Source of the DNA: Diphasiastrum complanatum
Taxonomy: Eukaryota; Streptophyta; Lycopodiopsida; Lycopodiales; Lycopodiaceae
Length of the DNA stretch: 64,000 nucleotides
Direction of reading: 5' to 3'
Assembly (NCBI GenBank): GCA_029204225.1
Contig: CM055109.1
Span: forward strand, 28,764,361-28,828,360
Made by a program: the position numbers and the translations under genes. The notes beneath the pieces are model-generated. The model was not told the origin of the DNA, did not search any database, and worked only from the letters and a program-made list of their open reading frames with translations. How positions within the stretch are numbered: the stretch's first letter is position 1; each line of letters starts with the position of its first letter. Shown in pieces: positions 1 to 13,313 of this stretch.

Positions 1-294
1 TAGGGTTCTAAAGAAAGATAATCAGGTCAAAGTACAACAAAATACAGCTAAAGCATCAAGCAACATATTATGTATGCCGAGAATTATGACAATTTGATGG
101 GCAGGAAATGGCCAATAGATTATCTGTCACACAGCACATATCTAGAGAATAGTGATGATTATCACATGTCAAAGGGTTTCTTAGGGTTCTAAAGGAAGTT
201 AATCAGGTCAAAGTACAACAAAATACACCTAAAGCATCAAGCAACGTATGTATGCCGAGATTTATGACAATTTGATGGGCAGGAAAGGGCCAAT
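1..294. repeat. Tandem duplication, two copies about 181 bp apart
   Basis: A block opening with tagggttctaaag at position 1 recurs from 182 with only scattered substitutions; both copies run to the stretch reading gacaatttgatgggcaggaaa. Between the copies sits about 60 bp of unrelated sequence. No coding capacity was recognised. The first copy starts at the window edge, so the array may extend further left. Confidence 0.8.
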
Positions 295-599
295 GCAATA
301 TTTGGTGAAAGAAAGGGCTTTTTCAAGAAACCAACTCCTAAAAGAAAGGATTTGGTCGCATCGGATCTAATCTTTGGCAAGAAGGGCGAATTTGACAAAT
401 ATCGGCCACAAACATAATTTGAAATCCAATGATCACAATAAAGCTCGACAAAAGACATTTGGGGAAGGGGAATGCTGCTAAAATCTTTTTATTGTAAGGC
501 AAAGTTAAGGGGCAAGTCAAGCAAGAGGTACATGGTGTCTAGACTGTAGATTTCCCCTCTGCATCCAAGTTCAATGAAGTAAGAATCTTGCATGAAGAT

Positions 600-1570
600 G
601 ATGCCCATACTTGTCATTTTTCCTCAAGTGTATTGCAAGCTTCACGAAAGTTTGGACCTCATGATTCGGTTTGCATGCATGCCGTGGTTAACGAGAAGAG
701 AGTACACATCACGATTGATCGTGAGCTAATCATTATTTAGTAAATTATGCCTTGGGCAAAAAGTTGCAAATTCTTGTTCAAGCAAGCGTAAGTACATTGT
801 ATCTTTAGCTAAGAGTTCAAATATTTGGGACACCGTGGGTTGCAAATAGAGATCTAACATATGCACTTAAGCAGAACAGACGTGGTACTTGGACAAGATT
901 GGCTTCACAGTTTGGGGCCAGGCCAACCCTGCAGAAAAGCTACTTCCATAACATCATGTCTTTCAAGTGGGGAGGAGGACGAGTTGAGTTTCGAAAGGAA
1001 CATGAGGTACCCAACAGCCCACTCATTTTAAGTGCAGAGCTTCAAAAACTAATGGACAATGGCTAGTGTCAAGTATTTCTTTGTAACCTTTTATTTGTAC
1101 TTGATGACGGATACTCATGTCATCAAAGAAGAAAAATAAATACTTACAGGAACTTTTGGATGAATTTGATGTATTCTTTGACAATTTAACTAGTGGCCTA
1201 ATAGGTAACAAGGATTTAATGCCAAGGGATGCATGATTTGTAGACATCCCTATGTTTCCACAATCTAATGGCTAAACTGAGAGTGTCCATTAGGTCACAG
1301 GAGATATGCTAAGCACATATGTCATTAGAAGGTAAATCAACTAGAAAGAGGATCTGCTGATTTTAAAGTTGGCTTACAAAAATGCCAAGCACTTCTCTAT
1401 GGGATATAGCCCATTTGTACTTATGTATGGTTTTTAGACGAGCATCAGTTGGACTAGGGTTAGAGAAGAGAAATGATAGGTAGCAGGAGACTTTCTTGAG
1501 GGCATGAATCAACCAGTAAACCATGCTGAAAAAGCATGAAGGAAGATCAATGTAGAGCTAGTAGTCACGT
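600..1570 (+). pseudogene. Decayed Ty3/gypsy integrase fragment
   Basis: Conceptual translation between about 1240 and 1570 gives integrase-core wording: a PQSNG-TERVH segment interrupted by a stop, then ITGDML-like residues and GYSPFVLMYGF, the standard end of a Ty3/gypsy integrase core. Several in-frame stops and frame changes make it non-functional. The part from 600 to 1240 is too decayed to assign with confidence but is contiguous with it. A chromodomain-like tail from the same kind of element appears at 3150-3400. Confidence 0.6.
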
Positions 1571-3149
1571 GATCCTGCATAGGGAAACATAGTTGGCCGT
1601 TCTGGAACCTGGCTAATTTTCTTTTGGATAAGATGCATAGTTTTTAACAAAGAAATCGAGTTTAAGGAACAGAATCAAGATATATAGCGTGGCTCGGATA
1701 GCGATTCTAGCTAGGATATATATAATATGGCAGATAGCAATTCTAGGATCAAAGTGAGCAGTAGTCAGAGAAGATATCAGAGACGAACAAAGATGGAGCC
1801 AGGAGGACGTGACAGTAACCGATATGGTGGTGGTGGTCCATTGTGGTCCACAGGAAACTATACAGATCGAGCTGGTCCTGATGATCGGTGCCCCAGTTGC
1901 TGGCCGTGGAGGTCACTCATCAATAGCTATAATTTTTAACAAAGAAATCTCTTGACAAAGGAATCTGCTTGAACTGTATGTTTTCCAACATTTCTGATCT
2001 CTAGCGTCCCTCAATGCATTATAAAGCATCCCTCAATATATTATCAAGAAGGAAGATCCCAAAGAAAGAAGATCACGGCCAGCAGGTGGCACTTTGATAT
2101 CTGGTTTCTGGTTTAAAAAAAAGACGTTCCAACCTGGTACGTTTCGGAACGCACTATACGGAACGTATAGTGCATTCCAGCCCAAAAGGATGGGAACGGG
2201 TTTCTAAGGGTGGAAAGCTGAATTTGAGATTGAAAAGAGAAATTTTTAAAGGTTCTTGATTTGCTAGAAACCTTAAAAGTTGTGGTAATGTATTAAGTCA
2301 TCTCCAAGGTATTGAAGTCCCATAGTTGCACCGCGTTTCTGGTTTGGGGGAGGGAGCGTTTCTAAGAAGCTTTTTTTTTTTTTTGGACTTGTGGGCAATA
2401 TGGGAATCAGATTAAAGCTCTAATCAAGGGCATTGCATTTTTATAGGTTTCCAGGTGTTTTGGTTACAGCTGGGTCCAGTTTAGGGCAATTTTAGGGCAA
2501 AAAATATACATAGTCTATTTTTTTTGGGGCAGATAAAAATTTCTGGGAACGTTTTTGCCCTATGTGTGGTCCTTACATGGTACTGAAGAGAGGTTGCTCA
2601 TAACTTAGTCGAATCAGAAGGTTGGTGGTTTTAATGCAACAAACTACAACTAAAATACACAAGATAGAAGCACAAAACTTTCACTTGTTTGGTCTCTTTA
2701 AAAAGTACAATGGTATAATCCTATGAAACCACTATTGCAAGGTTTCCTCCCAACCTTTGCTACATAAGAATGAACGAGAAATGCCTCTCCAAGACTCACA
2801 TATTCAAACCCTCAAGTACCCGCTAAATCCTGCACATCCTTAGCCGACATGTGGCACATGTAACTTAGCCACCAACACTTGCCACTCAAAGGGACCTTGA
2901 CACATAGGCAAGTATACAAAGTTGCTGAACCTGTCAGTCCATTATCACTCATGTATTGGCCCAACCATACATCATATGACATGTCCCTTTGTCCGGTCAA
3001 CCACAACTTAGGAGGTCAATCCAAAACCCTCTACCTAAGACCTAATACCCCTATGCCAATTATAAGCACGTCACTTCAAGCTAGTGAACCTATTAATTTC
3101 ATCTATTTACAAACAATTTTACATTTTGACAATGGGACATGGATTTAGA
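1571..3149. other. Intergenic or transposon-derived sequence, no gene recognised
   Basis: The short ORFs here (for example on both strands around 2810-3150) show no family motif and overlap each other in opposite frames, as chance ORFs do. The segment lies between the gypsy integrase remnant and the chromodomain-like tail, so it may be an insertion in that element. Confidence 0.5.
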
Positions 3150-3400
3150 AGAATATGATAGGTGACGAGACCCTTGTTGAACTTACGGAGCCATCAGGGC
3201 TTCTACATGAACCAGAGAAGATACTTGATATGAGAGAGATACAAATGCGTCAAACTTCGTGTTAAGAGTATTAAGTCGCATGAAAGGATAGAACAGGCTT
3301 AACTTGGGAAAGAATCGCTAACCTTCAGAAGATGTTTCGTAATCTTTTTGACTAGAATGTGAAAATTTCTTGATGGGAGGCAAGTGCTATGATCCTTGCG
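3150..3400 (+). pseudogene. Ty3/gypsy chromodomain-like 3' end remnant
   Basis: Translation gives a degraded series EPEKILDMREIQMR, then ...EY.VA.KDR...TWERIANLQKMFRNLFD with stops. This resembles the integrase C-terminal chromodomain of chromoviruses, where a VLDxRxxxxRxxxxxxxLVKWxGxxxxxATWE pattern is usual. It has the same orientation as the integrase scrap at 600-1570 and may be the rest of it. Confidence 0.5.
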
Positions 3401-4234
3401 CTTAGGTAAAGATGTATATCAAGCAGCGTGGGCCGTGGCCCTAGGCAGGGTGCCTGAACAAGGTGGGGAACAGCAGACAGCAGGCCCTATCAAGCCTTGA
3501 TCAACATAACAGGGGGAAGCTTCAAGCCTTGAAGCAAGGAATTCTGCTAAAGTCCTGTAACTCAAGAAAATTTCAGCAAGTCACACACAGTTGAAGCTTG
3601 AAGGACCAAGGCCTAACCCTGAAGCAGCAAGCTACAAACCTAAAAACTGGGGCTGTGAACAGTAGATTAGTATTTTGTGATGAGATATGAAACTGGCATG
3701 AACTGTTAGTTCTAACTAACAAATATGAAATTGACTTTCATACTTTGTATAAACTATCCTATCAGGTCAGGGGCCCATAGTCCAAACTCCACGTTTGAGA
3801 GTCCAAATTAGAGACGGCTAGGGTCTAGAGTCAAAACTGGATATCTGATCAAAAGAACAATATGAAAATCATAAGGCTTGTAACATGAAGGAACACAAAC
3901 ATGTAGGCTTGAAAAATTACAAAATCTTTTCTGGGAGTGAACTTAAAGTTTAGTAGTCCTTTGTCAATGGATTATAGGTTTTTGGAAAGCATTGGGCTGG
4001 AAGAAGGTACACTGGCCCCAATGAAGCATGGGAGAACTGGAGATAGCAAACAGAGGGAGCAGGAGAAAGCTACTGACCAGACATGCACACAGGAACAATA
4101 CTGAAGAAGAAGAAGGAGAAGAGAGAGTTGCTCCCACTTGCTCACTTCTTAACTCTTTTTTCTACTTTACAAAACAAATACTACGGACAAACCAGGTACG
4201 ATGTTTTGAACAATCACAAAAATAGGAAAAAGAC
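3401..4234. other. No coding feature; probably intron 5 of the minus-strand transporter gene
   Basis: The segment follows the splice donor of transporter exon 5 on the minus strand. No further exon of that gene could be read on the minus strand between 1 and 4234, so the next exon is probably beyond the window. The 65-residue plus-strand ORF at 4028-4225 has no recognisable motif. Confidence 0.5.
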
Positions 4235-7200
4235 CTGATTGTAGTAAGTTGGCATCCAAGTGAGCAGTATGAATGTTCCCCAATTGTGGCAAAAATGGCA
4301 TATAATTAAAGCCCAAACAGGGGCTTTTGATAGAAGAAGCTTCCAGGGGATATTTTCAACTGTTTTTTTTGGCTGGGCACCTCCCATAATTAACTGTTTC
4401 TCTTCTTCACTGATATCCGGATCTTCAACAGGCGAGCTGTAGGCCTGAAAAGCACTTCAGAGATTGTTAGTTTCAGCTGTTAGTAGAGGAAAAACCTAAT
4501 GACTCTTGGTTTCCAAATCTAAATTGAAACACGCACTTTCTTCTATTCTGAAAACAAAATCAGAGAAAGAAACAGAAAGAACAAAAGCTTCCTGCTCTTC
4601 CTTCTTGTGCTACTCTCTGGCTTAAGGTTCGGTATTATACATCTCGTAGAATTCATGATACAGGGATACTGCCAGATTGTAATCTATGACTAAATGATAT
4701 AAGCCAGTTGTTTTGACTCTTAGACTACAAATCAACAAGCTTGCAATTAAATAGCACATTGAACAGCTAGACAGAGGAGAACAGTCACTTTACAGAGAAA
4801 GGAAAAATCTACTTCACAGAAATTTAGTACCTAGTGTTATCAAACAAACCCTTTCAAGGTTGCTTGATAAATGATCAAAAGGGGTTTCTGTGAACAAGGC
4901 TGGCAGCTTCTGTACCATGATAAACATCTGTCTAACAATGTGTATGACCCATATCCCACACGGGCCCAACTACAAGCATACACAATCTAGGCAACATATT
5001 AAGCAATAACTTAAAAACAAGTGGAGGACCCTTACAGTGCGCTGCCAGGCTGCAAACCAGATAGCACCCAATGAACCAAAAGAGAAGAAAACTGAAGGCC
5101 AATTGAACTTGTGAATGAGAGAGGGAGAAAACGCCAGGCCCAATACAGATCCCAAGTACATGCCACTGTACACAAATGCGAGTGATCTACTTCTCTCTTG
5201 GACTGGTACCCATTTTGAAAGCAAGTTGTTCATCGCTGGCATCGCCACCCCCTAAGATTCACCCAAACATTGCAACATTAACTCATTGTCACTGAAAAGT
5301 AGTAGAAGAGTATCGGCATTTTCTCAAACCACAACATGTCCACTTTCAACCAGTTCGAAGTATGGCTTGTCACCTATGTCATTTAATAACAAACTCAAAA
5401 CTTAAGTACAAGACAGTTCAATGCCATCCAGAAGTTCGACCAGGGATAGTACTGTTATGCCAGAGAAGGCAACAACACTTAGGAATGCCATAAATCTCAG
5501 AGACGGTTTCAAGCTGATTCACATTGATTAATAAATCCTGAAGAGCAGCAAGAGCACGAGCACTCGAAACAAACCTCACCAACACCCATACAAGCACGAA
5601 CAAAAAGCAAAACTGGAAGCCCAAGTTTAGCAGCCAAAGGAGTTGCAATTGTCGAAAGTGACCACCAAACCACTCCAAAGCCTAGCACTTGCTTCCCGCC
5701 GATGCTGTCTGCCCATATTCCTCCTGCAATCTGCAATGTTACAATATTAGTCAATACAGCATACCCATATGTATGAATTTTCTTCAGCCCACATCTAGTG
5801 CCATATAATATGGGACAAAACCATGAATTTTTTCAGCTTGTGTATAGTGCCAGATAATCTGGGACAAATCCCAAGTACTAGTCAGGAAAAACTCTCAAAC
5901 ATAATGACTTTGTTCAAAGCGTCAGCTATTCGAAGGATTATACACATTGATCCAAGAAGATTCACATGCAGTAAAAATAACTTCCAGATAGCATATCATA
6001 TATCTGAAGCATGTGGTAAAAAGATTTGACATGGAAGTTGGTTGGCTTTAAAAGAGTCTCATATCGTTAAGAAACCACTGGCCACCATCTCAGTCCTTAC
6101 GTGAGAGAATATGCAATTGTTTCAAAAGATCGAGATTTTCATGTCAGTGAAGGAACATGGTAGACAGTATGTTGAAATTCTCCGCACAGCATATGCTCTT
6201 TCACTCATGACTCCGCTTCATGACTAAAAAATCTTTGGCTTTCAATATAAAAAGTGCAAATGACTAAATCGTGGCAATCCTTCTAGGTAGGTCGAGGAAC
6301 AGAAGGTTGAACGAAGAAGGTAAAGTAGAAGTCGAGGCAGTAGGAGAAGTAGAAACAAAGAAAGCAGGGATGGAGGGAACAAAAGTGGGTATGCCACTGG
6401 GGCGGGAATGGGAAAAGCGAGATGAAGCAAAGGTATTGAGATACTTATGTTGCAGTGTAGCAGCAAGTGATATAGCATCAGTGAGCGTCATAGGGCAAAA
6501 AGATGCGACATGTAAGGGACCTCAAAGGCCAGCTATTTAATGGGTTATGAGCTTAGTAGGCTGTAAATCAATAAAGAGTAAGGATAGCTCCATAAAATGG
6601 TCAGTATAAAGAGCTAAATCACCCGTATGAGGAAGGCTACGAAAAATAAATAGCCACACTTCTTGACAATAATAGTGCTCTAAACAAGAATAAAGTGAGC
6701 TTCTTTTGAGGACCTTAAACCACCACCAAGCAAGACTCATTACGTTGGGGTGCAAGGGAGACCAAGGATAAAGTCCATAGGAATATCACTTCAAACGTGG
6801 TGAGGAATGGGCCAATGTTGGAGGAGGCCAAAATACTTGGCAATATTTATTTTGCGCACAAAAGTCACAATGAAAGATAAAATTAGCAAGTTTAAATTTC
6901 ATGGATGGCCAATAAAAATGATCTTTGAAGCAGTCACAGGATTTTTTAAAGTCAAAGTGGACCCCAATAGGGGATGAGTGGGCATCAACTAAAAGCTTAG
7001 GGTGGATGTCAAGGGTAATGAGTATGTTGAGGGACCCATATGGAAGAACTCTTGGTTAACAATAGAACAGACCTGATAATGACAAGATAGCGTTACGACT
7101 GATGGTTGGTAAAACTATCAAAAGGTACTGAGCCATTTCTTGGTAGCAAAAATGATAGCTAGAATACTCTTTCTCATGCATGAAATATCGTTGCTAATAA

Positions 7201-10200
7201 GAACGAAGATGACAAGACTCAACCCGGGCCAGGTATAACAGAAGAGCTACAGAAAAAGTACCAATGCCCACAACCCAGGCTAGGTGGAGAATAAGTACAT
7301 ATCAGCGAAAGTAAGTGTGAAGTGTTCGCTGAGTGGACCGTACAGTGGGCCCCGATGGAGGCGAGTGCCAACTACATCTGGGCTTTTTCCGCGGTGGCAC
7401 AGCGATAGGAATCTCATCATCAGAGTCATCAGCATGTGCTCGAGTCCGAAAGAAGCCAGTGAGAAGCAGCTGCCGGGTGTCTAACCCCAGGTGATCTGGT
7501 ACAGGCAGATGAGACTGACAGAGAGTAAGCATCTCACGAACAAGAAGTCCCAAGCAATGAGTATCAGGATAAGAGACAAAACTGCGAAGTATATGTGGGC
7601 CATCGCAAAAGAGACAATAATACCTCCCCCATATCTCATAATACAACGGACATCTGAGGAGGAAATGGGCTTCATCTTCCACCTCCTACAACGAGCACAA
7701 GCGACATAGACGATGCTCCCGGGGGATATCCCATGCACGACCGGCCTCAATAGCAAGCTAATGAGAGGAAATGCGCAACTGCCCAAGACGATAGCGCAGG
7801 CCATGTGATAGGGGCTGTGAGAGATAGAGCGGCAACAATGGCAAACCAGAAGGATCCAGAGAGAGGAAGTGTGTCTAGTAATAGCTCAGTCGAATACGGG
7901 AAGGTGGGAGGGAGCTTCAAGTCTGCTGCATATATGATATATCGACGGAATAAATAGCCTCGGATATATGAATGCATACCACGAAGAAGATCCATGATAG
8001 AGATGCCCAGATGTCGTAAGAGATCAGATGCCTGCTGGTACCAGGATAGCTTGGCATGGGAATCAGCTAGGACACGTGAAGAAGTAACCACAGCAACTAT
8101 GTATCTATCCGGGTGAGATGCACGAATCTCCTGAATCCACTGAAGAAAAAGAATAAGGCGGAAAAAGCCCTCAAGGATGATCGGAGGAGTAGCAAACTCA
8201 GCACATAGGATATCATGAGGGGTGGTAGTCTTGGCACGTATCATGTGACCCAACATAGTGGCCTGAATGCGGGAAATGCCTGCCCAGTCCCGGAGAGAGA
8301 GTCCTGGCAACCAAATCTCGGAGGCATACAAAACTGTTAGTAGAATTACAGATTTAGGACACAAAGTAGAATTCGAGTCAGATCGATGCAAAGTAGTCAA
8401 TAGGACAGGCAAGATCCTAGCACTCGGAATGAGGCATGAATACTTGTACAAACTAAGTCATTGCTTTTATGCCTGTAATCAGGCTCTTAATACTTCTGTA
8501 CACATCAATAAAAGTTTACTTTGGTATTATAGACTTGGTCACTTAAATCATGCTCCTGTATAGCACATGTCTAAGCAGTCTATTGTACTTGATCTCGACT
8601 ATCATAGGAGAGTCGAATTACCTGTCTGTCAAGACTTTATAGTCGGTAAACAGGCTAGGAAACATTTTAGATCAAGCCATCAACATTTTGCTAGATGGCT
8701 GGAATTCATTGTACTACCACGCTCGAACTGGACCAATGCTGAACTCGAGACAAATGTCTATTTTTCTTGAGCAAGTCATGTAAAGGAGCGAAAAAATAGC
8801 AAAATGGGGAAGAATGTTATGGAGGTTAGTGGCCAAGCTAAGAAACATACGAACTTGACAAACATCATTAGCAATAGGCCATGCAAGAATGACTTTCATT
8901 TTACCAAAATCAAGGCAAACATGGCCACTAGGAATTTTATAAACACAAACTTAGTGACAACAAAAGAACATTTGGATCGTTTAACATCAATAAGGATGCG
9001 AAAATAGCAGTCAAATGAAAAATGATGAGAAAATTGGTACTATAAACAAGAATATCATCAAAATAGACAAGGACACAAATGCCAAGGAGTGAATGAATGA
9101 TATTATTCATAAATTTTGAAAAATAGAGGGCCCATTGAGACACTGAAGGGTGGGTGCAAAAGGCAATCTTATACTCATTTGCAGGATACATATGAGTTTG
9201 ATGGTATCCAAAATAGAGATCTATCTTGAAAAAAATCTCAGCTTTATCAAGTCGGTCAAAAATATCATGCATACGAGGGATTTGATTCTTGATGATGGAT
9301 AATAAGCTTATTCAAGACATAGTAATCGATACAAAGGCACTCATAACTGTTGGACTATTCTCCCATATTCCTATAGTTAATCTACATCCATTCATTTATC
9401 CAGTTCTACAATTTTATTCGTGTTTCTACACAGTCTACAGAAATACATGAGAATAGCTTAACAGGTGAATTTGACAACAACAAACTATCAAAGTTGTCAA
9501 AGGCTGACAGTTTTTTATTTTGTCTGTTATGAATATAACGACTTACCCAAGTTGGTTAGCAAGTGAGTTTCCAGGAAGTCCTAACTAGATGGATGACATC
9601 GCATTGTGGGTAAGCTCCAATTGCGACCTGCGACCTAATTAGTTGCCCTAATGGGATAAGCCTAAGCGACATTCCTCATTAGTATAAATAGTTGATCATT
9701 AGAGGATAGAAATATAGAAAAAGACGTTAATAAGGCTTTCTTTCTTTCTCTCTCTCTCTTTGTGGAAAACTCAATAAACTAAAGGACTTGATGTTGAAAT
9801 ATATGAGACCACAGACAATAAGATTAAAATTAGCTTTGGAAAGGGAACACATGGTAGTTACAAAAAAGATAACCTTCATGAGAATTTACCTGTGTAAGGA
9901 GATAACCCCAAAAGAATGATGATTGTACAAGTCCAATTGTTGTAGGATTCCAATGATATTCTGCAGACATGGGCAAAATTGCTATACTCATATTCACCTG
10001 CACCATAAGATCATTATCAATAACATCCCTCATACTTTAACAAAAATATGACTACTTTTCTACAAGGAGACAAGTCCAACAAACTCATTTCAAAACAATT
10101 GTAAACATGTCACTACAAGCCAATGGCTTATACATCAAAAATAAACTCTTTCACGTGAATAAACCTTTCTAGAAAATATATTTGACATTATGTAACTCTC

Positions 10201-13200
10201 ACTTACGCATAAATGAAACATTTGATACATTTGTTGTCTACTGCTGGAGACCCTATGGATTTATTATAGGGAGGGATCTGTTCCTTTTCATGGATACTCA
10301 TAAAAGCCAAGAGTAAGAGATTCACCTATGTTCCTAGGCCACGGGTGGTTGGGACTCAATATACAAGACAAAGATGAGATCCGCAAGTGGCAAAGATTCT
10401 GATGGGGTCACATGCTCATACAAAGAGTCAATATATCCCATCATTGAGGTCATCAAACATAATGAACATGCATGATACTTATGGGTTCACCTTTCAAAAT
10501 GGGGCATTGGATTGAATAGAGATCTTTTGTTGGAACGTGCTATTTTCCTCCAAAAGCTTCTTCCTTTGTGGATGGTGTTGGCTCTCCTTATGCTAATCTT
10601 TCCATAGACATTGTTAGATACACAAACAAATTGAGGTATGTTCTTCTCACTGGTTACTTTAGCACCTTGAGAGAGGTTGATTTCCATGATGTTGCTGACC
10701 AATTACACATACAGGCCATTGATTGTGATGATATGGGAGTTACCTTCGCACTGCTGCTTCACTATCCTTCCATCCAACCCTCATCAATGGGCACCCACAT
10801 TACCTCGTCCCATAAAGCTCCTTGGTTTGACAATGAGTGTCATTCCTTACATCTTCAAGTAATCCATGCACGCATACACGAACCACACTTTATTCATATT
10901 GCCCATCAATCTCTCCACTATACATTCCACCATAAAAAGTGCATTTGCAAAGAGCGGGAAGGGAAACACCTTGTTGATTCTCTTTTTAGCGCCTCCAAAG
11001 GTGCCTTTTGGCATGAGTTCATCCCTTGTGCTCCAGCAGCTCGTCTTGAAGACCTACATACTTGGACTACCTACGCCACTACACTATACACGATACCCAC
11101 TAACACACCCATCTCCATCTCTCCTTGTCCATGTGAGCTCACCTTCTTCACCTCTGACATGGTCCTGGAGGTCATCAAGAATGAAGACTCGTCATATCAT
11201 AGACATCAAGGACCTTAAGTTGGAATTACTAATCCAAGCCATAGGTATACTTTGACCTAATATGCTATCCACTCTGCTCAACCACACGATTGTCTCTAGT
11301 TCCCCTTCACCCTATCGCACTAACATCATCCATCCCATTCACAAAACCAGTGACCACATGGATCCATGCAACTATTGTACTATCATGATCTTTGATTGCC
11401 ATCCTTCTTTATGCTGAGGTTATGGTCCTCAATACATCCAGGGCCTTCATGCAGTGAAATGAGCTAATCTTTGATCGGCAACCATTGGAGATTGTATCAT
11501 CCTACACTTATCTAGACATGCTCTTTATTGGCCCTATACAGTTTAATCTAGATGCCCCAAGTAAGTGTCACTATTGTTACCCCCATAGTCTTATATACAA
11601 CAGAGACATGATGTACAGGTCCCACCTCCTCTAAATGGGCCAATATTTCACGCCTACAGATTATTATGCTATCATGCATGATACGGGCTAGCTAATCCTA
11701 TCATCCCACATCAGGTCATTTGGCAAAGTTTGCAGCTCCACCTTTACGGCTCCTAGGGGTGTTTAAGGAGTGACACCGGTATCTCAGAGCACATTTGGAG
11801 CACTATTGGGGTGAAGCAAGGGTGTTCCCTCGCACCTACACTCTTTGAATGGTATGTTGACAAGTTGGAGAGGGTCATTGATCAAGGTGGCAGCTTGGGT
11901 TGCAAACTAGGTCACATATTGATCTTTATGTCACTATATACAGATCATGTGGTTCAAGTAAAGAGGGATTGTAGAGACATCAAGATGACCCCCATTCCTT
12001 CTATACCAGATGGGTTTGTGGAGTTAACATCAGGAGCACAAAGATCATTGTCTTCTATGCTTCTAGGACTTTCATGCATAGACAAGAGCTTATAATTGAT
12101 GGCCAACCTTCGGAGGTGGTATCATCTTACACTAAGCACTTACTTGGGGATACTCTTTAATGTATTCCCCCCATTTTCAGCATGAGGCTAGCAACTACAG
12201 CTAGACTTTGACGGGTCATGCCTCCCTGGTCCATTTGGAGAGGTTTTGCTTCAAGAGAGATGCCCCAAGTAAGTGCCATCTTTTTTACTCTTTCCACCAG
12301 ATCATCTTAGTAGAGTTTGTGGTCTCACCGCTATAGGTTGACAACATCTTCCAGTGTATTGTATATATGCAAGTTTTGGAGCTTCCAGATGACAAGACAA
12401 AATATTCACGCATGGCACTTACCTCTTCACAACAGCTCCATAGTCAAGGGTATCGATTTTCGTGATACTCCCATGCCTCCCGATTTTTGGACACATTTGG
12501 TATCTCCATCTCATGCCTTCCCGCAGGGTCTCACCAATTTTTTATCAAACAATCCATTTACCATGCTGATCTTTAACAAGTATGGCAAGGCCAGCTAACA
12601 GTCAAACCTGACTTCTATTGGACTCCTTTCTTGGAGTTGGATACAGTTGCGTTCCCATTCCATCCACAATATTTGAAATCACGACTTTTTCATTGGACTT
12701 TTTCATTGCCTTAGATTCACTTTGGGATGGCTTCGGGTTTCCTCCCATCAGCTTGTGGTGGAGACCAGTCACTTCCAAGGCGTCCCAAACTTTTATGCAC
12801 ACTTGAAATGAATGTTGCAGCCTTATAAACCTAAGGGTCTCATAGACATCAATAAAATCCCATAGCCTTTTATGCACACATGTTGTAGTCTTCCCTACAT
12901 AAGGAGTATCTCGTAGACATTAATAAAAACCTATCCCATTATCATTGCAAAGTTTGCAATATCCCCTATCCAGATGAAGGCCATCTTTAGACTTATCGTC
13001 TATACACAACAAGTCACCTCCTTTAGATCTTCAAATTCCAATACGGAACGTCATCCATGGTTGGCACTCGTCTCCTCTTGTGCATTTTCTAAGTTGGAAT
13101 ACCATCCTTCTTAGTATGCATAGGACTCTAGGATCTTGAGCACATACTTCTTGAAGCAGAAGCACTCAAGACTAACCAAGGACACATGACCTTTCCTAAC

Positions 13201-13237
13201 CCTAGCAACAACAGCCTGTCTCATACTAAAAATGGGG

Positions 13238-13313
<76 letters not shown>
